Positions 1 through 9,402 are shown, counted from the first letter of the stretch. The stretch is DNA of 64,000 nt from Aquabacterium sp. A7-Y (GCF_026153205.1 NZ_JAPFBW010000031.1:22989-86988); one strand, 5' to 3'. Notes: generated by a model not told the origin, from the letters alone. Numbers and translations: made by a program.

Positions 1-219
1 CAGCTCGGCAGGCCGGGCGCCGCGCATGTCGATGGGCGACTGGTGCCGGCCGATGGCGCAGGCCTCGAAGCCGGCATCGAGCTCCGCCCAGCGGGCGGGG
101 CCTTGCGGGCCCTGGTAGGACCACTGCGGCGGGTGGGTGGGCTGTTTCGCCTGCAGCGGCAGGCAGGACAGCAGGCATGCGGCCAGCGCGGTGCGCGCCG
201 GGACATATAGCTTGGACAA
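1..219 (-). CDS. alpha-type carbonic anhydrase, N-terminal part
   Basis: Only the first 73 residues are present; the gene continues beyond base 1. After a short hydrophobic signal-like segment (residues 8-22) the protein has the W-Y-G-P-x-W-L ordering and the QSPIDM block near residue 62. These are typical of the N-terminus of periplasmic alpha-carbonic anhydrases, which hydrate CO2 to bicarbonate with a zinc ion. The zinc-binding histidines lie outside the window and could not be checked. The start is a TTG placed 7 bases after a good AAGGAG ribosome site; no in-frame ATG or GTG fits. Confidence 0.75.
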   Translation of the reverse strand, partial: MSKLYVPARTALAACLLSCLPLQAKQPTHPPQWSYQGPQGPARWAELDAGFEACAIGRHQSPIDMRGARPAEL

Positions 220-296
220 CAACAAACTCCTTGGTACCGCCGGAGCGACCGTCCCGCACGCCGAAACGTGCCGCGACCGGCCTGCCGCATGCAACG

Positions 297-331
297 CCCG
301 GGCGGCGCGTCGGGTTGACGCGCCGCCCGGG
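297..331 (-). terminator. 15-bp perfect hairpin after the first DUF2382 gene
   Basis: Two perfectly complementary 15-base arms (297-311 and 317-331) enclose a 5-base loop. The hairpin begins 12 bases past the stop codon of the minus-strand DUF2382 gene and upstream of the carbonic anhydrase gene. There is no clear T tract, so it may end or slow transcription, or protect the mRNA 3' end. Confidence 0.5.
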
Positions 332-343
332 TGCCCGGCTCTA

Positions 344-1384
344 TCAGCCGCTCACGCGCTCCCAGGCATGGCGCACCGCGAGCTTGGCGCGCTCCCAGGG
401 GCTGCCGGGGTGGGCCGTGGTCCAGTCGCGCCGGGCATCCGCCTCCACCTCTTCCCAGCGCCGGCCGGCGTATCGGCTGTCGCTGGCCAGGCCGTGGCCG
501 AAGCGGTAGGCCGGCAGGTAGTCCTCGTAGCGGGAGCCGGCGCTGCCATGGCTGGTACCGAAGTGGCTGCGGAACTCGCCGTCGTAGGACTCGAAGGGCT
601 GGACCGAGCCGGCGCCGAGGCGCTCCACCTCCACCTCGGTGCGCTTGAGCTGGTCCCGCACGGTCTTCTGCTCGTGGCTGACGTCCTTGCCGACCACCAC
701 TTCCTCGACCACGCGCGCGCTTTTGTGCACGACCGCCTTCTCGGCCGTCTCGCGCACTTCCAGCGTGCGTTCGCCGGCCGGCAGCAGGTCCGCCGCCGTC
801 GCCGGGCGATTGACCGGGCGGCGCTCCACGCGGGCATGCTCGGAGGCGAGGTCCAGCGTCTCCTGCACCGGCGTCTCGAGGGTGCGTGCATAGACACGCA
901 CGCCGCCGGAGGAGACCGATCGCTTGCCCACCTCCAGCTCTTCCTTGACGACGGGGATCACGTCCTCCTGCACGGTGGCACTGCGGCCGACCTTCGAGGC
1001 CGCGACCGCACCCGAGGCTGCACCGCGCCGCAGCGCGGCGTGCTCTTCGATGTCGACCGCGCCGGCATCCAGCAGCGCTTCGCGGGCCAGGTCGATGCGC
1101 GGCTCGTCCTCGACATCCACCTTCACCACGGCGGCACCGTTGCGGACCGCGTCGGCGTACTGGCCGACCTCGCGCTCGTCGTCCGGCCCGAACAGTTCGG
1201 CAAAAAAGTGGCGGATGTGACCCACGACACCTGTGTCGTCATCGTTCAGATCTGCGCCGCGTTCCTGGCCGGCGGGCCCGGTGACGTGGATGCAGTCGGG
1301 GTCGATCCCTCGCGATGCCAAGGCATTGGCGGCTTGCTGGGCCGCCGCATATCGATCAAAAACACCAACCACTGTCTGTCGCAT
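344..1384 (-). CDS. general stress protein with YflT-like N-terminus and DUF2382 (YsnF/AvaK) domain
   Basis: Predicted 346 residues. Residues 1-100, starting MRQTVVGVFD, resemble the general stress protein 17M/YflT fold: a short alpha/beta domain that begins with a VVGVFD strand. Residues about 138-250 are a DUF2382 domain, with the typical alternation of acidic/basic strands such as EDVIPVVKEELEVGKR, VRVYARTLETPVQE and VVEEVVVGKDVS. DUF2382 proteins are often stress-induced, but their biochemical role is unknown. The start at 1384 is chosen because GGAAGGAG lies just upstream and the conserved N-terminus begins there. A second DUF2382 gene precedes it on the same strand, so the two are probably co-expressed. 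Confidence 0.75.
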   Translation of the reverse strand: MRQTVVGVFDRYAAAQQAANALASRGIDPDCIHVTGPAGQERGADLNDDDTGVVGHIRHFFAELFGPDDEREVGQYADAVRNGAAVVKVDVEDEPRIDLAREALLDAGAVDIEEHAALRRGAASGAVAASKVGRSATVQEDVIPVVKEELEVGKRSVSSGGVRVYARTLETPVQETLDLASEHARVERRPVNRPATAADLLPAGERTLEVRETAEKAVVHKSARVVEEVVVGKDVSHEQKTVRDQLKRTEVEVERLGAGSVQPFESYDGEFRSHFGTSHGSAGSRYEDYLPAYRFGHGLASDSRYAGRRWEEVEADARRDWTTAHPGSPWERAKLAVRHAWERVSG

Positions 1385-1489
1385 GAGAAGCTCCTTCCGT
1401 TTGTGATGAAAGACGGGCGCACCCGCCGCTTCGGCAAAGCGCCGCCCCAGGGGGCGGTTGCCCCCTGAAGCCACGCGTGCTGACGGTTC

Positions 1490-1921
1490 TCAGTCCACGG
1501 CCTGCCAGGACCCGTCGGGCTGCTGGCGTTCGACCACCGCCTGCTCGCGCCTGAGCACCACCTCTCGGGTGCCGGGCGTGCTGCGTTGTCGCCGGTGCAG
1601 GCGGACCTCTTCCTTGAGGATCCAGCGGCGCTCGACCACCACCTGCTCTTCGTAGACGGGAACCACCCAGACGTCGCCGTCCTGCCAGGGCGCGCGACGC
1701 TCTTCGCAGGGCCGGCCGACCGGCACCCGCTCGACCACCACGTCCTCGTGCAGCTCCGGCGTGTCGAGACGCCGCGTCTCGGCCTCGGTCACGATCCTCA
1801 CCCGCACTGCCCCGGTCTGCTCGACGCTGCGCGTCAGGACTGGGATCTCCTCGACGACCGGGACGGTCGCCTGCAGGCCGGTCTCGACGGCAAGGGCTGT
1901 GGGGAGGGACGGAGAGGTCAT
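1490..1921 (-). CDS. short DUF2382 (YsnF/AvaK) domain protein
   Basis: Predicted 143 residues, almost entirely one DUF2382-like domain: TVPVVEEIPVLTRSVEQTG, ETRRLDTPELHEDVVVERVPVG and YEEQVVVERRWILKEEVRL. It is a reduced relative of the next gene downstream and lacks the YflT-like part. The ATG at 1921 is preferred because upstream residues are Arg/Pro-rich and look untranslated, although no strong ribosome site is visible. Family function is unknown; it is associated with general stress responses. Confidence 0.65.
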   Translation of the reverse strand: MTSPSLPTALAVETGLQATVPVVEEIPVLTRSVEQTGAVRVRIVTEAETRRLDTPELHEDVVVERVPVGRPCEERRAPWQDGDVWVVPVYEEQVVVERRWILKEEVRLHRRQRSTPGTREVVLRREQAVVERQQPDGSWQAVD

Positions 1922-2172
1922 GGAGCGATGGCCTGGAGGAAACGGGTGATGTGCAGGTTCTGGCAATGGGGGTGCCCGGGGGGCACCGGCCCGCCGGCCC
2001 CGCCTGCGCTCATGCAGCCAGGAAAGACCTGCGCGGGGGGACTGGAAGACCCGCAAAGATTGCGGTCGGTACGGGAGCGCCTTGGGCCGCCTCGTCAGCG
2101 ACCCATGACGAGATGGCATGGGCGCTACGCTTTTGCTGCATGCTAGTGGGCCGAATCAGCCCACCAGAGCCC

Positions 2173-3030
2173 ATGCAACTGCCCACCCTCTGTTTCATCG
2201 GTGCCGGCCGTCTGGCCCGCACCCTCGCCTTGTCCCTGTCCGCGCGCGGTTCAACCGTGGCGGCGGTAGCCAGCCGCAACCCCAACTCGGCACGCGAGCT
2301 GGCCGCGGCCCTGCCGGCCTGCGCGGCGCTGCCGCCCGAGGACGCCGTGCAGCGCGCCGAGCTCGTGTTCCTCACGGTGCCGGACGACCGCATCGCCGCC
2401 GTCTGCGCCGCCCTGCCTTGGCGGTCCGGACAGATGGTCGTGCACTGCAGCGGGGCCACCGAGGTCGGCGAGCTGGCGCCGGCGGCACGGCAGGGTGCGG
2501 CCACCGGCGGGTTTCACCCGCTGCAGATCTTCTCGGACCCCGAGCTGGCCCTCGAACTGCTGCCGGGCAGCAGTGTCGCGATCGAAGCGGACGGCACCTT
2601 GTCGGCGGCACTGCACGAGATGGCGCAGCGCCTGGAAATGCACCCGATCACGCTGCCCCCGGGCGCCCGCACGCGCTACCACGCCGGCGCCAGCTTCGCG
2701 GCAAGCTTCCTGCTGTCGATGCTGGCCGAGGCGGCCTCGGTATGGGCCAGCTTCGGGGTCGACCCGCAACAGGCCCTGCGGGCCCTGTTGCCGATCGCCC
2801 GCGGGACCTTGGCCTCCGCCGGTACACGCGGCCTGGCCGGCGCCTTGGCGGGGCCGGTCTCGCGCGGCGACCTCGGGGTGCTGCAGCGCCACTTCGCGGC
2901 GATGGACACGCTGGGCGAAGAGCATGGCCGTTTTTATCGCGAGCTGACGCGCCGGCAGCTGGCGCTGGCCCGCGAGGCCGGGAGGCTCGACGATCCCACG
3001 CTGCAGGCGCTGGAAGGTCTGTGCGCTTGA
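2173..3030 (+). CDS. Rossmann-like and DUF2520 domain protein
   Basis: Predicted 285 residues. The N-terminus has a nucleotide-binding Rossmann motif (CFIGAGRLARTLA, residues 7-19), like F420/NADP-oxidoreductase-type and ketopantoate-reductase-type dinucleotide binders. The second half carries DUF2520 features such as GGFHPLQIFSDPE and the helical LPIARGTLAS region. It probably acts as a cytosolic NAD(P)-binding oxidoreductase-like protein; no substrate is established for the family. The start at 2173 matches the usual beginning of the family just before the first beta strand. The gene converges on the penicillin-binding protein gene. Confidence 0.75.
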   Translation: MQLPTLCFIGAGRLARTLALSLSARGSTVAAVASRNPNSARELAAALPACAALPPEDAVQRAELVFLTVPDDRIAAVCAALPWRSGQMVVHCSGATEVGELAPAARQGAATGGFHPLQIFSDPELALELLPGSSVAIEADGTLSAALHEMAQRLEMHPITLPPGARTRYHAGASFAASFLLSMLAEAASVWASFGVDPQQALRALLPIARGTLASAGTRGLAGALAGPVSRGDLGVLQRHFAAMDTLGEEHGRFYRELTRRQLALAREAGRLDDPTLQALEGLCA

Positions 3031-3103
3031 CCGCCTCACCGATGCGGCACGGCCCGAGCAACAAGCAGGCGCTTCGTCAGCGCCACTGAGTCGATGAAGC
3101 GCT

Positions 3104-3125
3104 TGCGCAGCAGCGACGCTGCGCA
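3104..3125. terminator. hairpin between convergent genes
   Basis: TGCGCAGC (3104-3111) and GCTGCGCA (3118-3125) form an 8-bp stem with a 6-base loop in the 102-base gap between two convergent stop codons. No immediate T tract follows, so this is a weak bidirectional terminator candidate. Confidence 0.35.
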
Positions 3126-3132
3126 GCAAGGG

Positions 3133-5730
3133 TTACGGCTTTTGGCCGAACGCCGGGTCCTGCCGCAGCGCGTCGAGCACCGCACCGGCACCGGCGCCGC
3201 GCACGCCGCCCGGAGGCGGCGGCGCCGCACCGGCATCGGAGGGAGGCGGCACCTCACGCACGTCCTGCCGCAGGCTGCGCACGACCCGCTCCAGCTCGGC
3301 CGAGCCTTTCGGTGCCGCGGCGTCCGGCGGCAGTGGAGCGCTGGCGCCGGGTTCGGGCGGCGGGCCGTCGTCGTCGATGCCCGGCAGCGGCGACGGGGGC
3401 GCGCTGCCTTCGCCCTCGAACAGCGGATCGGGAAGCTCGGACGGCAGGTCCGAGGCGGCGTCTTCCGGCAGCTCGGGCGGCATCGGCGGAGGCGGCGGAT
3501 AACGCGACGGCGGGAAGCTGGCCTTGGCGTCCAGCGCCTTCATCTTCAGCGCGCTGCGGAAGAAGTCGCCCACCACCAGGGCCGCGTTGTGCGCGCCCTG
3601 CCCCCAGTAGTCGCTGCGCAGGGTCACGCGCTGGTCGTTGAAGCCGACCCAGGCGCCGCCCACCAGCTCGGGATGCATCAGCATGAACCAGCCGTCGGTG
3701 TTGTTCTGGGTCGTCCCGGTCTTGCCGGCGAAGTCGGCCTCCAGGCCGAAGCGCTGGCGCACCCCGGCGCCGGTGCCCTCCCGCATCACACCGCGCATCA
3801 TGTCGATCAGCTCGACCGCGACATCGGCAGAAAACGCGGTGCGGCTATCGCCGACGAACTGGGCCAGCACCTCGCCATGGGCGTCGGTGATGCGCCGCAC
3901 CAGCACCGGCTCGCGCCAGTCGCCCTGCGCCGCGATGGTCGCGTAGGCCGTGGCCATCTCCAGCAAGGTCACCGGGCTGGTGCCGAGCGCGAGCGAGGGC
4001 ACCGGGTCGAGCCGGCTCTGCCGCACCCCGGCGGCACGCGCCAAGGCCACCACGTCAACCACGCCCACCTGCTGCATCACCTGCGCGGTGATGGTGTTTT
4101 TCGAATGGATCAAACCCTCGCGCAGGCTCATCTCGCGCCCGCTGAAGCCGGACATGTCGGTCGGGCGCCAGACGCTGCCGTCGGCCTGCCGCACCTCCAC
4201 CGGTGCATCGAGATAGAGGCGGTAGGGCTCGATGCCGTTGGCCAGCGCCGCCGCATAGACAAACGGCTTGAAGGTCGAGCCGGGCTGGCGTTGCGCCTGG
4301 GCGACGTGGTCGAACTGGTCGCGCGCGAAGTCGCGGCTGCCGACCCAGGCCCGCACCTCGCCGTTGCGCGGGTCGATCGCGACAAAACCGGCCTCCAGGC
4401 GGGTCTTGTCCTCGCGCAGCCGGGTCAGGAAAGCCTCGTCGGCCTGCAATTGCGCCAGCGCATCGCGTTCCGCGATGCCGCTCGCGACCCGCTTCTTGAA
4501 CTCGGCCGACTCGCGGATGAAATCCTGCTCCAGCTGGCGGCCCTGGCGCCAGAAGTGAGCGAACGGCGCGGCCTTGGCCGAGGCACTGCGGTAGGCCGCG
4601 GTGGTCGAGCCCAGCGATGGCAGCGCGGCGCGACTCCACTCGACCGCCGCGACCTGCTGCAGACCGGCGGCCTGCTCGCGCAGCGAACTCTCGGCAGCCG
4701 CCTGCAGCCGACTGTCCAGCGTGGTATGAACCACCAGCCCGTCGCGGTAGAGGTCCATGCCGCGCTCCTCGGCCCATTCGCTCAACCACTTGCGCACGTG
4801 GGCCGCGAAGTGCGGCGCGCTGCCGAGGTCCTCGCTGGGACGCGTGAACTCGAGGTCCAAGGGGCGCGTCGAGAGGCTGCGCAGCTGCGCCTCGTCGATC
4901 ACCCCGTGGCGCGCCATCTGGCCCAGCACGACATTGCGGCGGGCGCGGGCGCGCTCGGGGTGGATCACCGGGTTGTAGTAATAGGTGCCCTTCAGCATGC
5001 CGACCAACGTCGCGCTCTCCAGCGCGTCGAGCTGCGCGGCCGCCTTGCCGAAATAGGTGCGCGCGGCCATCTCGATGCCGACCACGCCGTAGAGGAAGGG
5101 CACGTTGTTGAGATAGCTCTCCAGGATCTGCTGCTTGCTCAGCACCTTCTCGATGCGCCGCGCCGCAATCATCTCCTTGACCTTGCGGTTGAGCGAGCGG
5201 GAGCGGCCGATCTCTTCAGGGAAGAGGTTGCGAGCCAGCTGCTGCGTCAGCGTCGAGCCGCCCTGCGGATCGCCGCTGAGCGTGTGCAGCACGGCCGCAG
5301 CGCTGCGCACGAAGTCGATGCCCTCGTGTTCATGGAAGCGGTGGTCTTCGGTGGCGATCAGGGCCTTCACCAGCAGCGGCGAGATGCGATCCAGCGTCAC
5401 CGGCTCGCGGGCCGCGCGACGGAAGGTCGCCAGCGTCTTGCCGTCGGCCGACAGCAGCACGCTGGGCCGCTCTGCATGCGCGGAGCGCAGAGCTTCCGCG
5501 TCCGGCGTCGAAGCCGCCATCAGGGTCAGATAGACGGCCAGCGCCAAGGGCAGCGCGACGACCAGCAGGAGCAAGACGCGGCGCAGACCCCTCGGCAACA
5601 GCTGCCGCCTGGGCGGGCGTGCTTCCGAGGGCGGCAATGAATCACGACTCAAGTTCGGCTCCTGGTTCGGTGCCCGAAGCGGCCGTGCGGCACGGCCGGT
5701 CCCCGGTACACCGGTGGCTGGCGATTGCAC
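3133..5730 (-). CDS. class A (bifunctional) penicillin-binding protein
   Basis: Predicted 865 residues. It polymerises glycan strands and cross-links peptidoglycan peptides in the periplasm, anchored in the inner membrane by one N-terminal helix (about 51-70). The glycosyltransferase family 51 domain has catalytic Glu128 in EDHRFHEHEG, followed by GGSTLTQQLARNL. The transpeptidase domain has the nucleophile motif STFK (Ser485), SKN (543-545) and KTGT (670-673). A long Pro/Asp/Glu-rich tail (about 740-865) is unusual and probably disordered. The start is a GTG; the first 45 residues are Pro/Arg-rich and a later start is possible. A palindrome lies about 80 bases upstream. Confidence 0.9.
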   Translation of the reverse strand: MQSPATGVPGTGRAARPLRAPNQEPNLSRDSLPPSEARPPRRQLLPRGLRRVLLLLVVALPLALAVYLTLMAASTPDAEALRSAHAERPSVLLSADGKTLATFRRAAREPVTLDRISPLLVKALIATEDHRFHEHEGIDFVRSAAAVLHTLSGDPQGGSTLTQQLARNLFPEEIGRSRSLNRKVKEMIAARRIEKVLSKQQILESYLNNVPFLYGVVGIEMAARTYFGKAAAQLDALESATLVGMLKGTYYYNPVIHPERARARRNVVLGQMARHGVIDEAQLRSLSTRPLDLEFTRPSEDLGSAPHFAAHVRKWLSEWAEERGMDLYRDGLVVHTTLDSRLQAAAESSLREQAAGLQQVAAVEWSRAALPSLGSTTAAYRSASAKAAPFAHFWRQGRQLEQDFIRESAEFKKRVASGIAERDALAQLQADEAFLTRLREDKTRLEAGFVAIDPRNGEVRAWVGSRDFARDQFDHVAQAQRQPGSTFKPFVYAAALANGIEPYRLYLDAPVEVRQADGSVWRPTDMSGFSGREMSLREGLIHSKNTITAQVMQQVGVVDVVALARAAGVRQSRLDPVPSLALGTSPVTLLEMATAYATIAAQGDWREPVLVRRITDAHGEVLAQFVGDSRTAFSADVAVELIDMMRGVMREGTGAGVRQRFGLEADFAGKTGTTQNNTDGWFMLMHPELVGGAWVGFNDQRVTLRSDYWGQGAHNAALVVGDFFRSALKMKALDAKASFPPSRYPPPPPMPPELPEDAASDLPSELPDPLFEGEGSAPPSPLPGIDDDGPPPEPGASAPLPPDAAAPKGSAELERVVRSLRQDVREVPPPSDAGAAPPPPGGVRGAGAGAVLDALRQDPAFGQKP

Positions 5731-6229
5731 CAGCCCCCAGGAAAGCCGTGCAACCGGGCACTACGATAGCGCCAGTCCGAGCGCGCTTCTTGCTACGGCC
5801 GTGTCGGACGGTTAACTGTGTTAACCGGCGCAGCCGTCGACCGCTCGGCTGCCGCCTGCGGTGACGGGTGGTGAGGAGCGCTGCCAGCGCCTCCCGGTGG
5901 TAACACAGGCCCGGGGGCCGCCCTGCCTTGCAGCCTGCGATACGCCGGGTTGCCAGGGGCGAACCCAGAGGCAGCGAGACCGGGGGCAGGTCCTCGAGCA
6001 GGTCGCCAGGGTTCGGCAAAAACGGGCGGAATGAAAGGTCGTCATACCGACTCGACGCGGCCCCCCCCAGCTTCCCGCCAAACGGTGTCAGCGCAATGGC
6101 CGATGGCGCAGCCGCCGGGCGCCACAGTGAACGGCGCTGCGCACGCCGCTTGCCAGACTTCGCGATGCAGCCTCTGCGCGGTTGGCGGGTCGCGACGGCC
6201 GGCACGGCGCAGGAACGACAAGGATCCCT
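5731..6229. other. divergent intergenic region
   Basis: This stretch of about 500 bases separates the divergent PBP and hybrid kinase genes. Apart from the 19-base palindrome at 5809-5827 and the AAGGA ribosome site of the kinase gene (6220-6224), I see no gene or clear consensus promoter. Short open frames here have no recognisable protein features. Confidence 0.5.
5809..5827. promoter_or_regulatory. 19-bp palindrome CGGTTAAC-TGT-GTTAACCG
   Basis: Perfect 8-base arms are separated by TGT, about 80 bases upstream of the PBP start and 400 upstream of the kinase start. Its AT-rich core stands out in very GC-rich DNA, which suggests a dimeric repressor or activator site. The regulator is unknown. 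Confidence 0.45.
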
Positions 6230-9163
6230 GTGAAACCGACCAGCGCCTCCCGGCTCGACGCCCCCCCACCTGCCTTCCTGCTCGGCGGCGGCGAATCGGG
6301 CGCCCGGATGCGAGCGACGCACTGGGCCGACACGCCGCTCGGTCCGCCCGAGGATTGGCCGGCGCCCCTGAAAACCGCCGTGCACATCGTGCTCGGCTCG
6401 CGTCAGCCGATGTTCGTCTGGTGGGGACCGCAGTGCTTCAACTTCTACAACGATGCCTGCTGGGAGGTACTCGGTGCGCGCCATCCCGACGCAATGGGCC
6501 GCCCCGCGATGCACACCTGGCAAGCGCTCTGGGATCAGGTTGCGCCGCAAGCCGCGTCGGTGCTGCGCGGCGACCAGGGCAGCTTCGAAAAGGAGGACCT
6601 GCAACTGGTGATGGAGCGCCACAGCGGTCCCGAGGAGAGCAGCTATTCGGTCTCGTGCAGTGCCGTACCGGACGAGCACCAGGGACCGGGTGGGCTGATC
6701 GGCATGCTGGTGGACCGCACCCGCGGCGCGATGGCCGAACGCCAGCTCGATCTGCTGCATGAACTCGCGGCCTGCACGAGCGGCGCGAGGACCAGGGAGG
6801 ATGCCGGCCGGCTCCTTTCGGCAGCGCTGGCGACCGGGTGGCGTGACCTGCCTTTCGTGCTGCTCTACGCCCTCGACCCCGTGCACGACGAGCTGAACCT
6901 GATCGCCAGCGGCAGCACCGACACGCAAGCCCACGGTCGGGCTGTTCGCATCGAGCTCGATCATCCCTGCGCGGGCCCCGTACTCGCCGCGCTCAACTCG
7001 CTTCAGCCCCAGCTGCTGACCCAGCCCGACGCTTTCTTCGAGCAGCTGCCGCAATGCGACGGCGCGCCGCCGCGGCATGCCGTCGTCATGGCACTGCCGG
7101 CACCGGGGCGCCGCCGCGCCATCGGGGTTCTCGTCGCCGGGCTCAATCCGCTGCGGCGCTTCGACGCCGACTACCGTCGTCTCATCGAACTGGTCGCCGG
7201 GCAGATCGCGACCCGACTCAGCAGCGCGCCGGCCGACGAGGACGAGCGCCGGCATGCCGAGCCACAGGCCGAGCTGGAGCGCGCCAAGGCGGCCTTCTTC
7301 TCGCAGCTCGGCGACGAGTTCCGCACCCCGCTGACACTGGTGCTGGCGCCGCTGCAGGATCTGCTGGACGACCCGGCACACCACGCTGCGCACGAGACGC
7401 TGCGTCTGGTGCGCCGCAATGCGCAGCGCCTGCTCAAGCTGCTCGACCACCTGCTGGACGTCTCGCACCTCGAGGCCGGTCCCCTGCAGGCGAGCGACGC
7501 GCCGGTTGACCCGGCCGGCCTGCACGGCGAACGCGCAAGCGTCTTCCGATCCGCCATCGAACGTGCCGGGATGAGGCTTGAGATCGACGGTCCGCCCGGC
7601 GCGCACGAAGGCCGTGACGTGGAGCCGGTGGAGACGGACCGGCGCTGCCCACTGTGGTCAGCGCCGGCGGCGGCGCCGCTGCAGCCGGCCCGGGTGCTGC
7701 TGGCCGACGACAGCGCCGACATGCGCGACTACCTGCACCGACTGCTGTCGCTGTCGCACCAGGTGGTGACCGTGCCGGACGGGCAGGCGGCCCTGGAGGC
7801 GATACGACAGCAGCCGCCCGACTTGGTGGTGGCCGACATCACGATGCCGCGGCTGGACGGCCTGGGGCTGCTGCGTGCGCTGCGGGAAGACGGCGGCACC
7901 AGCGGCCTGCCGGTCATCCTGCTGTCCGCCTGCGCCGCCGAAGACGCGCGCCTGGCGGGTCTGCAGGCGGGCGCGGACGACTACCTCGTCAAGCCCTTCA
8001 GCGCGCGCGAGCTGCTGGCCCGCGTCGACGCGCTGCTGGCCCTGGCCCGCCTGCGCCGCGCGGCGGGCGACGCCTTGGGCGAGAGCGAGGCGCGGTTTCG
8101 CCAGCTGGCCGATCACGCGCCCATGATGGTGTGGCTGAGCGAGAGCGACGGCCGCTGCAGCTACCTGAGCCGATCCTGGACCGAGTTCACCGGCCAGGAG
8201 ATGCCTGACGGCCTCGGACTGGGCTGGCAGCAGATGGTCCACCCCGAGGACCGCGAGCGGGTGGAGCGCCTCTTCGCCGAACACAGCGCGCGCCACGAGG
8301 CCTTCCGCACGGAGTACCGCCTGCGCCGCCGCGACGGTCACCACGCCTGGGTGCTGAACGCCGCGCAGCCGCGCTACGACGGCAGTGCACGCTGGCTGGG
8401 TTATGTGGGCTCGGTGCAGGACATCAGCGACCGCAAACAGGCCGAGGAGACGCTCAGGGCCGCCGACCGGCGCAAGGACGAATTCCTCGCCACGCTGGCC
8501 CACGAGCTGCGCAACCCGCTCGCGCCGATCCGCAACGGCCTGGAACTGATGAAGCTGGCCGGCCACCGGCCCGAGATCTTCGCCAAGGTGCACGACATGA
8601 TGGAGCGCCAGGTCGGCCACATGGTGCACCTGATCGACGACCTGCTCGATGTGAGTCGCCTCAGCCGCGGCCGCATCGACCTGCAGCGCGAAACCCTGGA
8701 CCTGGCCGCCGTGCTGGCCGGCGCCCAGGAGACCATCCGGCCGCTGATCGAGCGCATGGGCCACCGCCTCAGCGTCGAGCTGCCCGCCGAGCCGGTGCTG
8801 CTGCACGGCGACGCCACCCGCCTGACGCAGGTCTTCGCCAACCTGCTCAACAACGCCGCCCGCTATACCGACCCCGGCGGGCGCATCGCCGTGAGGGCGC
8901 ACTGCGAAGGCCGTGAGGCGCGGGTGTCAGTCTGCGACAACGGCATCGGCATTCCCCCGTCACAGCTCGACGAAGTGTTCGAGATGTTCTCGCAGCTGCA
9001 GGGTTCGCTGGAGCGCGCCCAGGGCGGCCTGGGCATCGGCCTGACGCTGGCGCGCCAGCTGGTGCGCCTGCACGGCGGCCGCATCGAGGCCTTCAGCGGT
9101 GGGCGCGGCCAGGGCTGCGAGTTTGTCGTGCACCTGCCGCTCGCGCCGGCCTGTGCCCCCTGA
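6230..9163 (+). CDS. hybrid sensor histidine kinase with a degenerate first kinase core
   Basis: Predicted 977 residues, no membrane segment, so a cytosolic sensor. Domains in order: PAS-like (about 35-170), GAF-like (about 190-340), a HisKA-like segment (about 350-415), receiver domain (about 490-610, phospho-acceptor Asp536 in VVADITMPRLDG), PAS (about 620-735), active HisKA with His758 in ATLAHELRNPLAP, and HATPase with NLLNNAARY and DNGIGIP (from about 903). In the first HisKA-like segment the expected HEFRTPL reads DEFRTPL (Asp362), and no ATPase domain follows before the receiver. That half therefore cannot autophosphorylate. The start is GTG with AAGGA 5 bases upstream. No cognate response regulator is adjacent. 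Confidence 0.88.
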   Translation: MKPTSASRLDAPPPAFLLGGGESGARMRATHWADTPLGPPEDWPAPLKTAVHIVLGSRQPMFVWWGPQCFNFYNDACWEVLGARHPDAMGRPAMHTWQALWDQVAPQAASVLRGDQGSFEKEDLQLVMERHSGPEESSYSVSCSAVPDEHQGPGGLIGMLVDRTRGAMAERQLDLLHELAACTSGARTREDAGRLLSAALATGWRDLPFVLLYALDPVHDELNLIASGSTDTQAHGRAVRIELDHPCAGPVLAALNSLQPQLLTQPDAFFEQLPQCDGAPPRHAVVMALPAPGRRRAIGVLVAGLNPLRRFDADYRRLIELVAGQIATRLSSAPADEDERRHAEPQAELERAKAAFFSQLGDEFRTPLTLVLAPLQDLLDDPAHHAAHETLRLVRRNAQRLLKLLDHLLDVSHLEAGPLQASDAPVDPAGLHGERASVFRSAIERAGMRLEIDGPPGAHEGRDVEPVETDRRCPLWSAPAAAPLQPARVLLADDSADMRDYLHRLLSLSHQVVTVPDGQAALEAIRQQPPDLVVADITMPRLDGLGLLRALREDGGTSGLPVILLSACAAEDARLAGLQAGADDYLVKPFSARELLARVDALLALARLRRAAGDALGESEARFRQLADHAPMMVWLSESDGRCSYLSRSWTEFTGQEMPDGLGLGWQQMVHPEDRERVERLFAEHSARHEAFRTEYRLRRRDGHHAWVLNAAQPRYDGSARWLGYVGSVQDISDRKQAEETLRAADRRKDEFLATLAHELRNPLAPIRNGLELMKLAGHRPEIFAKVHDMMERQVGHMVHLIDDLLDVSRLSRGRIDLQRETLDLAAVLAGAQETIRPLIERMGHRLSVELPAEPVLLHGDATRLTQVFANLLNNAARYTDPGGRIAVRAHCEGREARVSVCDNGIGIPPSQLDEVFEMFSQLQGSLERAQGGLGIGLTLARQLVRLHGGRIEAFSGGRGQGCEFVVHLPLAPACAP

Positions 9164-9402
9164 CAGCAGACGCACCCGTTTCATCCTGGTACAGACGAAG
9201 CGCCGCGCGGTCGGCACCATGGTTCCTGATTTTCATACGAACGTTTGAATCGAAGGTTTCAAGCACCCGAAAGGGAAAAGCACCCTTCGAGCCCGTTGAC
9301 AGCCAGAGAGACAGAGACGAACGAACCCGACAAGAGCGCGCCCAGCGCGCCGACATTCCGCGCCAGCCGCCGGCACACGGTCAGCGCGCCAGGAGACAAG
9401 AC

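Noticed and set aside
3094..5640. 848-codon open frame on the plus strand opposite the penicillin-binding protein
   Set aside because: It is antisense to a gene with complete catalytic motifs, and its protein is rich in Arg, Gly and His without any domain. This is the usual shadow frame in high-GC DNA.
5642..7606. 654-codon minus-strand frame spanning the intergenic region and the start of the hybrid kinase
   Set aside because: It is antisense to the PAS and GAF domains, and its composition is that of a shadow frame.
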